From positions 496,001-560,000 of the forward strand of contig JAMXDE010000005.1 in assembly GCA_026770025.1 (NCBI GenBank): a stretch of 64,000 bases of DNA. Direction: 5' to 3'. A model generated the notes under the pieces. The model did no database searches. It had not been told where the DNA came from and was given only the letters and a program-made list of their open reading frames with translations. The DNA is from Craspedostauros australis. Lineage: Eukaryota; Bacillariophyta; Bacillariophyceae; Mastogloiales; Achnanthaceae. Shown here piece by piece: positions 42,683-52,800 of this stretch; the stretch's first letter is position 1, and each line of letters starts with the position of its first letter. Both the position numbers and the translations under genes were made by a program.

Positions 42683-42855
42683 AGTTATTACACGCATGAA
42701 ACCCAAAAGAGTTGTGAAAGCGTAAGAACGCAGATTATGAGTGTTATGGAGACCTTCTTGCACGCTGAGTTACGTGGCTGTTGCTACCTGATTGGTTGAC
42801 ACCTGTGTCCACGTTGTAACGCCGATTTAACCGTTTCACATGCATCCTGGTTTGG
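42683..42855 (-). repeat. 5' LTR of intact copia element
   Basis: 173 bp, identical to 36440-36612. It is the element's promoter-bearing LTR and lies head to head with the ATPase gene. Confidence 0.92.
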
Positions 42856-42860
42856 CATCA
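42856..42860 (+). repeat. Target site duplication, right
   Basis: CATCA, matching 36435-36439. Confidence 0.75.
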
Positions 42861-42997
42861 TCACTCTCGCGGGTGGCCGTCATGACATCGCTCCTTCACT
42901 GGGGTCGGTGGTTCATCACACGCCGCCAAATGCATCACGTCTCCAGCATCAGCACCCACAGCGCCACCAACAAAGGCACGATTATGCATGTCATAAA

Positions 42998-45900
42998 ATG
43001 AACACTGATAAAGCCAAGAGCACCGCCAACACTGAGTTCAATACTAGTACCACCATGAAGGCCAACATGGGCAACACCTATGATAGCTCTGCATGTGCGG
43101 AGTCGTCTTCAGCCGACACTCCACACCAGACAACGACAACGGAGGCCAGCTCCACTATCACCCTATCGATTCCCCAACTCCCGGCTCCCAAGTCGAACGA
43201 GACTGAGGAAACAGATTCCGTGTCTTCGTCCACTTCCGCGGCGATGCTTCCGCACGTCCCGGATCAGCCTACCAACGACTTCTTCTTCTTCGGAAGAGAT
43301 GAAGAGCTGCGCCATCTGCGCAACATCCGACAGCGCATCCACGACGACCAACCCATCTTCCCAGCTGCCTTGGTTTGGGGAACAAGCGGAACAGGCAAGT
43401 CCCTGCTCATTGAGCACTTTCTCAATCAAACGTGCTGCTCCTGCGGGGTCAGAGACCAGTCAAACAAGCACTCAGATGAGAACCAAGATCCGCAGCAGGC
43501 ACAACAACGATGCTCCTGCTGCTACGTGATGCGTGGAAAGTACGACGAGTACACAGGCAGCAAGGATCCATTCTCCGCCATCATCCAAGCACTCGATGAC
43601 TTCGCGACTCAGCTCAAGCAAGGATCTGCTGATGAGCTCGAGCGAGTGCGACGATGCGTACAAAATGCATTCGCCGCAGACACCGACGTCGCCGACCAAG
43701 ACCAAGACAACATTACTCACAACGACTCGGTCAGCCAGACGCACATCGGCACTCCGGCTCAGACCCACTCGGCCATGGCAGCTTTGATCGCGGTCGTCCC
43801 ATCTCTATCTGTGCTGGTCTCCGACACTGTGGGATCATCCTCGAGTGTCATGACCGGCAGATCAACTCCATCAAAGAGAAGCGTGCAGCGTGCCACATCC
43901 AACAATGACCTGAGCAATGGATCCGTATCCACCAACAGCGTGCTTGGCCACGCCACGTCGGAGGTAGCTAGCGTTGGCGTTGACGTTGGCGGAGATACCA
44001 GTGACAACGCAGCCACAGCTAACTCCCAGAGTGCATGGAACCGCCTCTGCTACATCTTCATCCAATTCATGAAGGCCATCTCCACTCCACAACGACCCGT
44101 CTATGTCTTCATTGACGATCTGCAATGGTCATCCGCAGCCGGACTCGAGCTTCTGGCATCTCTTCTCACCGACACTGGTCTCAACGACTTCATGTTGCTC
44201 GGTGTGATCCGACAGGAGACAGATCCTCACAACCATCAAGCGATGGAGCTCTCGCCATATGCACCCTTGCAAACATCGTTCCTCGACCGGCTGCTGTCCC
44301 AGGATGACGTCAACATCGATGGCAACATCGATGTCAACCAGAGCACCAAACAACTCGAGCAGATCACCCTGGGTGATTTATCCGTGACAGACTGCACCCA
44401 GTGGCTGTCTCACCTCCTTCATCGATCCCGCGATGACGACGACCTCAAGGTGCTGGTATCCAAGATCCACAACAAGACACACGGCAACGTCTACTTCACG
44501 CTCCAGGCCATCGAAGAGCTCAAGAGACGGGGCATCATCCTCCACAATCGCACCTCCAAGAGATGGGAATGGGATCTGAGCCACTCCACCGGCGACGGTG
44601 ATGATCTTCCCATCGGTGACAACATCGTGGCCATCATCGAGATGCAGCTCAAGGATCAACCACATGATCTCCAATATGCTCTTTCAGTCGCGGCCTACAT
44701 TCGATCGACCTTCGATATCCATGTGCTGCAGGTGGTGTTGCAGCATGTGAATGATCAAGGCGGGTTGGATATGATGTTCCAAAGAGGACGAGAAGGAGTG
44801 ACAGCAGAAGGAGTCGCGCAGATGACCATACCGGAAGCTTCCGCATGGACGATCGATCGGCTGCACTCTGTTCTGGAGAAGGCTCTTCTGGAGGGCCTTG
44901 GCACGAACTCCATCGGTGAGAGTCGGTATCACTTCGCACATGATCGCGTCCAGCAGGCAGCTCATGGGTTGATTCCTTTTGGTGAGGCCCGCAACAAGCT
45001 CCGGTTGCAGATCGGTCACTGTCTCCTGGACATATACCGAAAGTCCAAAACGACAGCAGCGGCAGCAGCAGCCGCGACATTGATCGCTGATCAAGACGAA
45101 GATCAAGAGGAAGATCAAAAGGGACACGATGATGCCGAAGGACCTACAGGCACCAATCATGCAGGCCACCATCATCACCAGCAGCAACAGCAGCAGCATC
45201 TCATCAGAGACGTTGACAGTCTGCTCTTCATTGCGGCCAATCATCTCAACAGCATGTCAACCAAGGATCGTCTGTTCCTCGTCACCTTCAACCTCGAAGT
45301 CGGCCAGAAGGCACTCCAGATGGCCGCGCTGTCGTCAGCGGCCGCCTACCTGCAGAAGGCATCCGTGGCGCTGCAACGCGTGCGCAATCCGTGGGAGGAT
45401 CATTATGATCTGTGTCTGGAGCTGTTCCGATGCCGGTCGGAGGTGGAGCTATCGTTGGGAAACTTCGAGACCGGCCACAACATTGGCAATGCCATCATCA
45501 AGAAGGCGCGGACGCTGGATGAGAAGCTCCCGACCTACTTCGTCATGGCCCAAGCGTTGGGACGAGAGGACAAGGTGACAGAGTCTCTTTCCGTCAGCTT
45601 ATCGGTAGCACGGAATTTAGGCGTGTTCCCAAGACGCTTTTACCTTTTCCATGTGGCGAATGATTTCCTGTGGATGAAGGCCCTCCTCAAGAACAACACG
45701 GACGAGGACATTCTGAATCTGCCCATCCTCCAGGACCCAAAGATACTGATGGCAGTACGATTCGTCCGTGAGATTGGCGTCCGATCTTTTCTCACCGGTG
45801 ATTCAATACAATGGCTTGTGCAAGCGCTGAAACAGACCCGCACGACCATGCGATACGGGATCAGTCCCGAGTCTGCACCGGTGTTCGCATCACTGGGAAT

Positions 45901-47308
45901 GATCTTCGACATCTGCGGCGAAGATCGAAGTTTGGTGATGCGGTGTGCTGGTATTTCGCACAAGCTCTTGCAAATCGTAGGCGGGCCGGAACAGGCTGGC
46001 TGGGTTCATGTGGTCACATCTGGAGCGATCTACGTAAGCAGCGAGCCCCATAGCAAATGCATCAAGGGCCTGGAGAAAGGCTATTCCCTTGGGATGGAAT
46101 CTGGAAACTTCGAGTTGGGGCTGGTGAACCTTCAATGCAGCAAGGTGTTGGCGTTTTACTTTGGATGCAAGCTTCAGCCTTTGGTGGGAAGTCTGGAGAA
46201 TGTCCTCAAGCAATACCAAGTCTACAACATCAAAATGAACGATGACGCATCTGTGGCATTATTGATGGTGTCGCAATACTTGACGGGTGGCCAACCAATC
46301 GATTGGGATGACATCAAGGGACACACACAGCAGGACCTGAAGAAACGTGGCAGCGACGCAAATCGGTTGCTAGCGAGATACCCTGCTTTGCTGGTGCCGA
46401 CCATCCTCTTGCGCAAATACGAACTCGCACAGCAAATGACGAAGCTGTACTATGGTTTACCAGATCACTCCAAGAACTATTGCTACGACACGACCGTCAT
46501 GCTCGCCCAAGGACTGTCCTCGTCTGCCTTGTATCTCGCCACAGGCAAGGCCAAACACAAGAAGGAGCTGAAGCGGCAAATCGGCCTTGCCAGAGCCTTC
46601 GTCGCCAACAAGGGAAGCAATGCAACGAGCCTCTTGCAGTTGCTCAAGGCCGAGAGGCTCTCTCTGAAGGCCACAGGATCTGACCTCTGGACTATCCGCC
46701 GCGCAGAAGACGCCTACGCTATGGCCATCGTTGTGGCCCAGCAGGCATCGTTGACTCATTATTGCGCCATTGCATGCGAGCAGGCTGCCGAACACTTCAT
46801 TCGAGCGCTCGGGAGAGTCGCTCGCACCAAGCCCAGCCCGGATATGTACGCTTTGCAGACCTCTCTCCGCGACTCAATCCGTAAGTACATGACACGAGCT
46901 GTGCAATACTACAGAGAGTGGGGATGTTCTGTCAAGGTCAAAGATATCCAAGAGCGCAGATCCAAGTACTTGGACATTGGAGATGGGCGTGGCGAAGCGC
47001 AGCATCAAGGTGGTGACCACAAGAATGCTCATCAACGGGTTGTCGGTATTGACATCCACAACACAACGGGGTCCATGGCTGATGCATCATCGTCACGTAA
47101 TGGACGATCAGAGTGGCGGGCTGGAGTGGATGTGAACGATCACAAGACCAAATGGATGCAGGGTTCAGCGAAGGGCAGCGTTTCCGGGAGAGGGGGCGGC
47201 ATGTCGTATATGTCCAACGATCATAGCGGCACGATGCAGCAAAGCCATAGTCTTGAAGAAGACCACGAAGACGACGATGTTTCTGTGTTGACGGATGCGT
47301 CAGGTTGA
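42998..47308 (+). CDS. STAND/AAA_16-type signalling ATPase with TPR-like C-terminal region
   Basis: The frame is open from 42908, but the first ATG is 42998, giving 1436 aa. After a Ser/Thr-rich leader comes the NTPase: FFFGRDEELRHL entry motif, Walker A GTSGTGKS (residues ~128-135), a long Cys/Gln-rich and Ser/Asn-rich insertion, VYVFIDDLQWSSAAGLELL as Walker B (~369), then LGVIRQE and a winged-helix part. This order is that of the predicted-ATPase family COG3899/AAA_16 found with kinase or sensor domains in stramenopiles and bacteria. Residues from about 760 on (ALSSAAAYLQKASVALQ, EVELSLGNFETGHNIGNAII) form a helical TPR-like array. I see no kinase, PAS or receiver domain, so this is either a stand-alone regulator or one lacking its output domain. 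The C-terminal ~120 residues are disordered. The copia insertion ends 137 bp upstream. Confidence 0.8.
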   Translation: MNTDKAKSTANTEFNTSTTMKANMGNTYDSSACAESSSADTPHQTTTTEASSTITLSIPQLPAPKSNETEETDSVSSSTSAAMLPHVPDQPTNDFFFFGRDEELRHLRNIRQRIHDDQPIFPAALVWGTSGTGKSLLIEHFLNQTCCSCGVRDQSNKHSDENQDPQQAQQRCSCCYVMRGKYDEYTGSKDPFSAIIQALDDFATQLKQGSADELERVRRCVQNAFAADTDVADQDQDNITHNDSVSQTHIGTPAQTHSAMAALIAVVPSLSVLVSDTVGSSSSVMTGRSTPSKRSVQRATSNNDLSNGSVSTNSVLGHATSEVASVGVDVGGDTSDNAATANSQSAWNRLCYIFIQFMKAISTPQRPVYVFIDDLQWSSAAGLELLASLLTDTGLNDFMLLGVIRQETDPHNHQAMELSPYAPLQTSFLDRLLSQDDVNIDGNIDVNQSTKQLEQITLGDLSVTDCTQWLSHLLHRSRDDDDLKVLVSKIHNKTHGNVYFTLQAIEELKRRGIILHNRTSKRWEWDLSHSTGDGDDLPIGDNIVAIIEMQLKDQPHDLQYALSVAAYIRSTFDIHVLQVVLQHVNDQGGLDMMFQRGREGVTAEGVAQMTIPEASAWTIDRLHSVLEKALLEGLGTNSIGESRYHFAHDRVQQAAHGLIPFGEARNKLRLQIGHCLLDIYRKSKTTAAAAAAATLIADQDEDQEEDQKGHDDAEGPTGTNHAGHHHHQQQQQQHLIRDVDSLLFIAANHLNSMSTKDRLFLVTFNLEVGQKALQMAALSSAAAYLQKASVALQRVRNPWEDHYDLCLELFRCRSEVELSLGNFETGHNIGNAIIKKARTLDEKLPTYFVMAQALGREDKVTESLSVSLSVARNLGVFPRRFYLFHVANDFLWMKALLKNNTDEDILNLPILQDPKILMAVRFVREIGVRSFLTGDSIQWLVQALKQTRTTMRYGISPESAPVFASLGMIFDICGEDRSLVMRCAGISHKLLQIVGGPEQAGWVHVVTSGAIYVSSEPHSKCIKGLEKGYSLGMESGNFELGLVNLQCSKVLAFYFGCKLQPLVGSLENVLKQYQVYNIKMNDDASVALLMVSQYLTGGQPIDWDDIKGHTQQDLKKRGSDANRLLARYPALLVPTILLRKYELAQQMTKLYYGLPDHSKNYCYDTTVMLAQGLSSSALYLATGKAKHKKELKRQIGLARAFVANKGSNATSLLQLLKAERLSLKATGSDLWTIRRAEDAYAMAIVVAQQASLTHYCAIACEQAAEHFIRALGRVARTKPSPDMYALQTSLRDSIRKYMTRAVQYYREWGCSVKVKDIQERRSKYLDIGDGRGEAQHQGGDHKNAHQRVVGIDIHNTTGSMADASSSRNGRSEWRAGVDVNDHKTKWMQGSAKGSVSGRGGGMSYMSNDHSGTMQQSHSLEEDHEDDDVSVLTDASG

Positions 47309-47978
47309 TCCCACAACGTGAGTGCAAAATTGGCATGGTGTCCATACTGCCTGCACATCACGCAGCGTTGTTGTTTTCCAGCAGTGAACTCGCCCGTATT
47401 TGGACGAGGATACTGCCTGGCTCTGTTGACAACTAGTAACTCAGAGATGTGTTTGTAACTAAGAGACTAGAATACATTGAGAGTATGATTATGCATGGAT
47501 TTTGCTTCATTGCTTTGGTCTGTGTTCGTTTTGCAACCCGGAGTTTCTCCTCTTGATTTGAAATGTAATCGCACATCTGTGTATGACCCGGTTGTGTGAC
47601 GGGACCTGCCGTCGGTCCTGGAGAGGTGGCAACTTACGGGGCTTTCAACCAAACCACGCACATATTCATAAACTAGAAACAATATAAGAATCCCAGTGGA
47701 CGCCGATTTTGCTTCAATGTCTTCTTTTAAATTTTATCCAAGTGCTGGCATACGGTTGAAGGCCAGACGGAGCAGCAAATGAACCCCTTTTCACAGCCTC
47801 AGCAGAGACAACAGAGACGAGTCATGATAACCTCACATCACACACACACACACACGCTACCCGCGTCGTCTCCAGGACTGATCTGCCCAAGAAAAAGTCT
47901 GGATCCACAAATGCACCAAAGAACACTCCAAACGGCAATCCAAAGAGCGCGTCATCGACGTCAACGACGTCTCAGAAG
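47309..47978. other. Intergenic
   Basis: 670 bp between two plus-strand genes, holding the ATPase 3' UTR and the TDP2-like gene promoter. There is a (CA)n run at 47841-47856 and a TTTTAAATTTTAT patch at about 47725. No gene seen. Confidence 0.55.
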
Positions 47979-49091
47979 ATGAGAATGAGCACAGCACGCA
48001 TGCCAACAGACGGCATGTACACAGCAGGACGACTTTCGGTGGCGTCCTACAACGTTTGGTTCGGTCCGCCGGACCCAGCAGCACGAGGTGTGCACCCAGA
48101 AGAACGCATGGATGCCATCGTGGATCTTCTCCATGACAGGAGCATCAACTTCAACAACAGTCCATCATCAAAGGATGGCAAAAGAATGCATGACTTCATT
48201 GGCTTTCAAGAGGTCACGATGGAGCTGGCCGGCATTCTGGTGCCCAAGCTCAAGTGCCTTGGGTACCATGTTGTGCTGCAGCCCGAGGTCGCCAACGCCT
48301 ACGGCTGTGCATTGGCAGTTCCAAGATCAGCATTCAATGCGATGGACCGATCCAATGCGGAAACCAAGTCCTCCTTGCCATTCTCGACATTCACGCCTTA
48401 CTGCAACTCCGTGATGGCCAGAGGCATTCTCCATTTCCGAACCGCGACGCACCTGTACTGCACCACGCATCTGGAGTCCTACCTCTCGAAGGAGTCCGAC
48501 GGATCAAAGCAGCGCGAAAGACAGATGCTGGAGATCGAGAACTTTTGCAAGCGCCAGTTCCAGCTATTTCCCTTGTTGGAAGCTGCGATCGTGCTGGGAG
48601 ATCTGAACTGGGACGACGAACGGGCGAGGTCGACGGGGGCCAACCGGATGCTGCTGGATACTCTGCACGACAGCTCTCAATGGAAGGACACGTGGTTGGA
48701 ATGGCATGGCACCACTGCCTCCACCCCCGTCGCCGCCGGTGCAAAACGAAAGTCCGCAAAGCCGAAGAAAATCCCTATCGGGGGATTCACGTATGATGGC
48801 AAGCTAAACCCCATGCTCAGCGGCAGCCTGCGGCGGCGCTTCGATCGGTGCCTGGTGTTCGCCAACGAAAGCAAGGTTGATGTCTCCTCGTACAACGTCG
48901 ATGACTTTCGACTGGTTGGCCAGTCGGCATTGGTCGACAAACGAACCAAGCAGCCGCTGCAGTACAGAAAGTTCAACCCGTGGCAAGAAACCCACAGGTC
49001 GGTACCCGTTGCCGCCTCCGACCACTTCGGACTGGTGATATCGCTCTCCACCGATGCTCAGAGCGCGGGAGGCGATCCTGCTGCGTCATGA
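47979..49091 (+). CDS. TDP2: TDP2-like tyrosyl-DNA phosphodiesterase (EEP family)
   Basis: 370 aa, single exon, ATG at 47979. It has the endonuclease/exonuclease/phosphatase motifs in order: SVASYNVWFGP, DFIGFQEVT (metal-binding Glu), CTTHLES, LGDLNWDDE (catalytic Asp/Asn), FTYDGKLNPMLSG, RRFDRCLVF and the C-terminal SDHFGL with its catalytic His. The SYNVWF, HLES, NWDD, TYD..NPML and SDHFGL combination is that of the TDP2 branch as found in plants. TDP2 removes topoisomerase II peptides linked to DNA 5' ends by a phosphotyrosyl bond. A Lys-rich loop (AKRKSAKPKKIP) may be a nuclear signal. The vertebrate UBA domain is absent, as in plants. EEP membership is certain, TDP2 function likely. Confidence 0.82.
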   Translation: MRMSTARMPTDGMYTAGRLSVASYNVWFGPPDPAARGVHPEERMDAIVDLLHDRSINFNNSPSSKDGKRMHDFIGFQEVTMELAGILVPKLKCLGYHVVLQPEVANAYGCALAVPRSAFNAMDRSNAETKSSLPFSTFTPYCNSVMARGILHFRTATHLYCTTHLESYLSKESDGSKQRERQMLEIENFCKRQFQLFPLLEAAIVLGDLNWDDERARSTGANRMLLDTLHDSSQWKDTWLEWHGTTASTPVAAGAKRKSAKPKKIPIGGFTYDGKLNPMLSGSLRRRFDRCLVFANESKVDVSSYNVDDFRLVGQSALVDKRTKQPLQYRKFNPWQETHRSVPVAASDHFGLVISLSTDAQSAGGDPAAS

Positions 49092-49834
49092 CCGCACGAG
49101 TAACCAAAGAGGACATGCAAGGTGGGATTGGGTCCTGGCAGAGGAACATGGCAACTGAAGACTCCTTCTATTCGCGTTCTGGACTATTCCAGGCACCAAC
49201 CATTACTATAGCTCGTTCTATTGCATTGACTGCAGATACAAACACTCTCAAGGTGCTCTTTCTCAATAGTATAATAGTTGTATGGTATGGTATAATAGTA
49301 TGGTAGTCGTATGGTATGCTGATGCAGCTTGGGACGATCGGCACAAATCGCCTTTGCGCGGACCGGAACGGATGACACAAGCAATTCTTGTGGCGTGAAG
49401 TTTTTGATCTTTTTCTCGTTTTGAACGATCGCCATTGCCGTTATTGAAGCGTTAATCCAAGAAATTCTCTCCAAAGAGCGAAGTCGCCACAACGTTTCCA
49501 TCGTTTCTTGGTCGTTTCCAAACATCCGCTGTTTCGTGAGATCAAGTGGACACGTTCTGTGCGCGGAGATGGAACGATCACGATGACGTGCGTCCAGGTA
49601 CTGGTTTGGCGATTCCATGGCACGACTGTGGGGAACACAAAAATGGATTCCGCCGAGAACACTTGCATCCATAACATCGTTGTTGAGAGCACCTCGTTGA
49701 GGTCTTCAGTGGACAACATCAAACAAGAACAGACCAGCGAACGGGCAGACCAGCGATCACCTGAAGGAAACACTTGCAGGGAGCAGGCGCAAGAACATCG
49801 CCCGAACGCGGGTTGAGAGCGACCAAGAAGAAGG
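49092..49834. promoter_or_regulatory. Intergenic region upstream of ORC1
   Basis: 743 bp between the TDP2-like gene and ORC1. It contains an AT-rich patch of TATGGTATAATAG-type repeats at 49265-49318. No coding region recognised. The ORC1 promoter and 5' UTR should be here. Confidence 0.45.
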
Positions 49835-52800
49835 ATGTCGTCGAGGGTGCTGGTGTTCCCCATCGACGCGCCGATCCATTCCATCAAGACGGATGATCAG
49901 CGCAAGAACTACCATGCGAGCTTGAACATTCGCTGGGGCAAGCACATGTCGTGGGATGTGCAGATCGGAGACGTCGTGGCGGTCGCCATCGCGGCGAACG
50001 GGGATGCTGCAGACAGCGAGGATATCGTGGTGACGAGACGCACCATCATGGACTGGCATCCCGAGCAGAACAAGAAAGAATGGCAACCTGCGCTGGTGCT
50101 GGGTCTGCAGGAGATGCTGTCGCGAAACGGGGAAGCGCGCTTCGTGGCCCACGTGCAGTGGCTTGTGATGGCGGCGCAGAACCCAGCCATAGCGAAGCAG
50201 CTCAAGAAAGAGTCCGTCTTCCATCCGCAGCTCCAGCTCCCCTACATCATCTTGTCGACGCCGCAGCAGGGGGAGGTGGATCTCAGGCGCATCTATCCGA
50301 CCAAGATCACCATGATCGACAAGGTGCTCCTCAAGGACAAGACATTTCACAAGGAGGCACGGCACGAGGAATGGTGGTTTCAGATGTACTTTCACTGTGC
50401 CAAGGCTGTCCACGGTTTGAAGACGACTGCGACGAAGCCAAAAGCGAAGATCACGCTGTCATCGCAGCGCCATGATGACTGGCAGTTCCTCAGCTACATC
50501 GACGGCCACAGATACCAGACCGACAGAACGAAGCTGCCGAAGGGGTTGCAGGTCGGGTGGAACGAGTGGACCGACATCAAGGATCTCACCGCCATCGGTG
50601 ACATGCAGCTGCTGCTCGCGTGCGTAGAGGGATTCCGCAAGGTCCGCTGGGAACGGCTTCGAAAGGAGTTCTCACAGATAGAACAGGAGCAGGAACACCA
50701 CCAGCAGGAACAGCAGCAGCAGCAACAGCAGCAGCCGTTCCGAGAAAATTGCCATATCTCTCCCAAGGCGGTGTCCAGCGCCATGCAATTGATTCCTGCA
50801 ACGCTGAAGCCCAGCACCCGGAAACGGCGAGATTCGTCGTCGAAACCAGCATCCACCAATAAACGCGTTCGAATCTCAACAGCACCACAAGTTGCAAGTT
50901 CGGCATCAGCATCAGCAGCGAAAACGTCAAAGAACGCACAGCCATCCACCAAGTCACGACGTGCATCGTCAAAGCCACCATCTAAGTCGACAGGAAAACC
51001 GAGCAGCACCAAGCGATCGAAACGAAGGAGCGATGTCGTGGGGAGCACAGTTGGGTCGACACCAACCCGACGTATGGCAAAGCAGAAAACTGCTTCCTCT
51101 GCACATGCTCAGCAGCGGCAGCACGATCCAAGCAGCCTCAGTCTACCCCAACACGAGGAACTGGATGACCACGGCATCCAGCGAATAGAAGGCCCCGATC
51201 CAATCAAGGCTACTCCCATCCGGCACTCCGAACGCATCAGAGAAATCAGCGGGCGGCAGTACTTCTTGCAGATTATCCTGCCCGTTGACACTTCTCAACT
51301 GTCCTACGATGCCAACATGATGTCACAAGGTGGGCATGAATGGGACGTGAAAGTCGGGCAAGTTGTGGCCGTTGCCTGCATCGATTCAATTCTGCCTACC
51401 ACCATGCTGCCAGCTCACAATGGGAATCCGTGGCATCCCTTCAAACAGCCATGGAGTCCAGCGCAGATCGTGGGGGTGTTCTGCGACGTCCATACCAAGG
51501 AATGGAACCTTCAAGTGCGGTGGCTGAACCGCTTCGCAGACTATACCTCCAGCCGGCAGCAGGGGGTGATCCACAAAACCTTCGGCTCCAATGCCAGCGC
51601 CTGCCACGTGTTCTTCGATTGCAAGAGAGTCGACATGGTGCCCATCCTCTCTGTGCTCCCTGCCCACGTCCGGGTCAAGACCGACGACGGGTCTGATTGG
51701 TCTCCCGTCATCTCCAGCCAATCGTTGATCCCCACGCTACACATCAAGTGCACTCACAGAACGTCCGGGGCGAAGAAATTCACATGCAAGAAGATAGACG
51801 ACTGGGAGAATTATCACGACGAAGCGAACACATTCCCCAAGGCGCTCCAGTACGGGCTCAAGGGCGTCTACAAGGACGTCTACTCCCCAATCTTCAAGGC
51901 GGCCAAGTACAACGCGATGGTAGCCGCAGCGCCAGTGGAACTGAAAACGCGAGTTTGGGCAAGCCAAGGCATCACTTTCTTTGATGCTGCCGAGATTCCG
52001 ATAGCGCACGTGGCCCTGCTGAAGAAGCCATTCGGTCCAAACCAACTCAGCCAGACGATCGCCGTGGGTGACGTCGTCCCCACCATGCTGGAATCCTCGG
52101 ATGATTCGTTCATCTCGCGGCCTGGCGCAGCGATCAATCCATTCCGATGCGACTTTGACATGGCGCAGATCGTGGCCATCCTTCAAGGGCCGGGAGATGC
52201 CATTCGCCTCCAAGTACGTTGGATCATCCGGTTCCAAAATCTGGATTTGCAGCAGGTCATGCAACTGCAAGACTTCCAAAAGCCGTTCAATGTCTTCGAG
52301 ACCGAGCATTACGACACCATACCGATCGATCGCGTTCTCCCTGGCAGGGTCATCCTCACGTCGTGCCCGAAGGAAGGCATGGATGAAGCCAAGCATTGGA
52401 AGCCCGTCAAGGGTCCTGAGAGTGGATTGCCGATCATACCGATGCTCTGCAAGCACATGCTGTGGGATGACGAAGTTGAGGATGTGCAAGATTGGAACTT
52501 GTTCGATGTCAGCATGAAAGCATTCCCCGCCCCCTTGGTTCGTGGCCTCACGAGCAAACCACCGAACCGGACGAACAAGGAATGGGTTGACATGCTGTTC
52601 CGTGCGTACAGAATGTCAATGGCGAAGCGGCATGTTCCCATCGATGCAAGCGTCTTCGGCATTTGGGCAGGCGAAGCGAGCGCCGAGAATGACAAATTTG
52701 CCACGCTGCATGCCGAACTCGTCACTGTCAGCTGCGGACCATGTCTGGGTTCCTGCAAAACAACGCACGGTGCCGAGGAGCTGCTGGAGAGCGCATCCGC

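Larger units (their letters stand above)
36440..42855 (-). mobile_element. Full-length Ty1/copia LTR retrotransposon
   Basis: A 6416-bp element in minus orientation: two 173-bp LTRs that read identical base for base, CATCA target duplications, a primer-binding region next to the 5' LTR, a polypurine tract abutting the 3' LTR, and a gag-pol coding region in copia order (protease, integrase, reverse transcriptase, RNase H). Identical LTRs mean a recent insertion. Its internal sequence is clearly related to the degenerate element at 9519-12904. Gag and pol are in the same frame, separated only by a TGA. The 5' LTR end lies 142 bp before the ATG of the ATPase gene at 42998, which it faces head to head. 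Confidence 0.95.
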
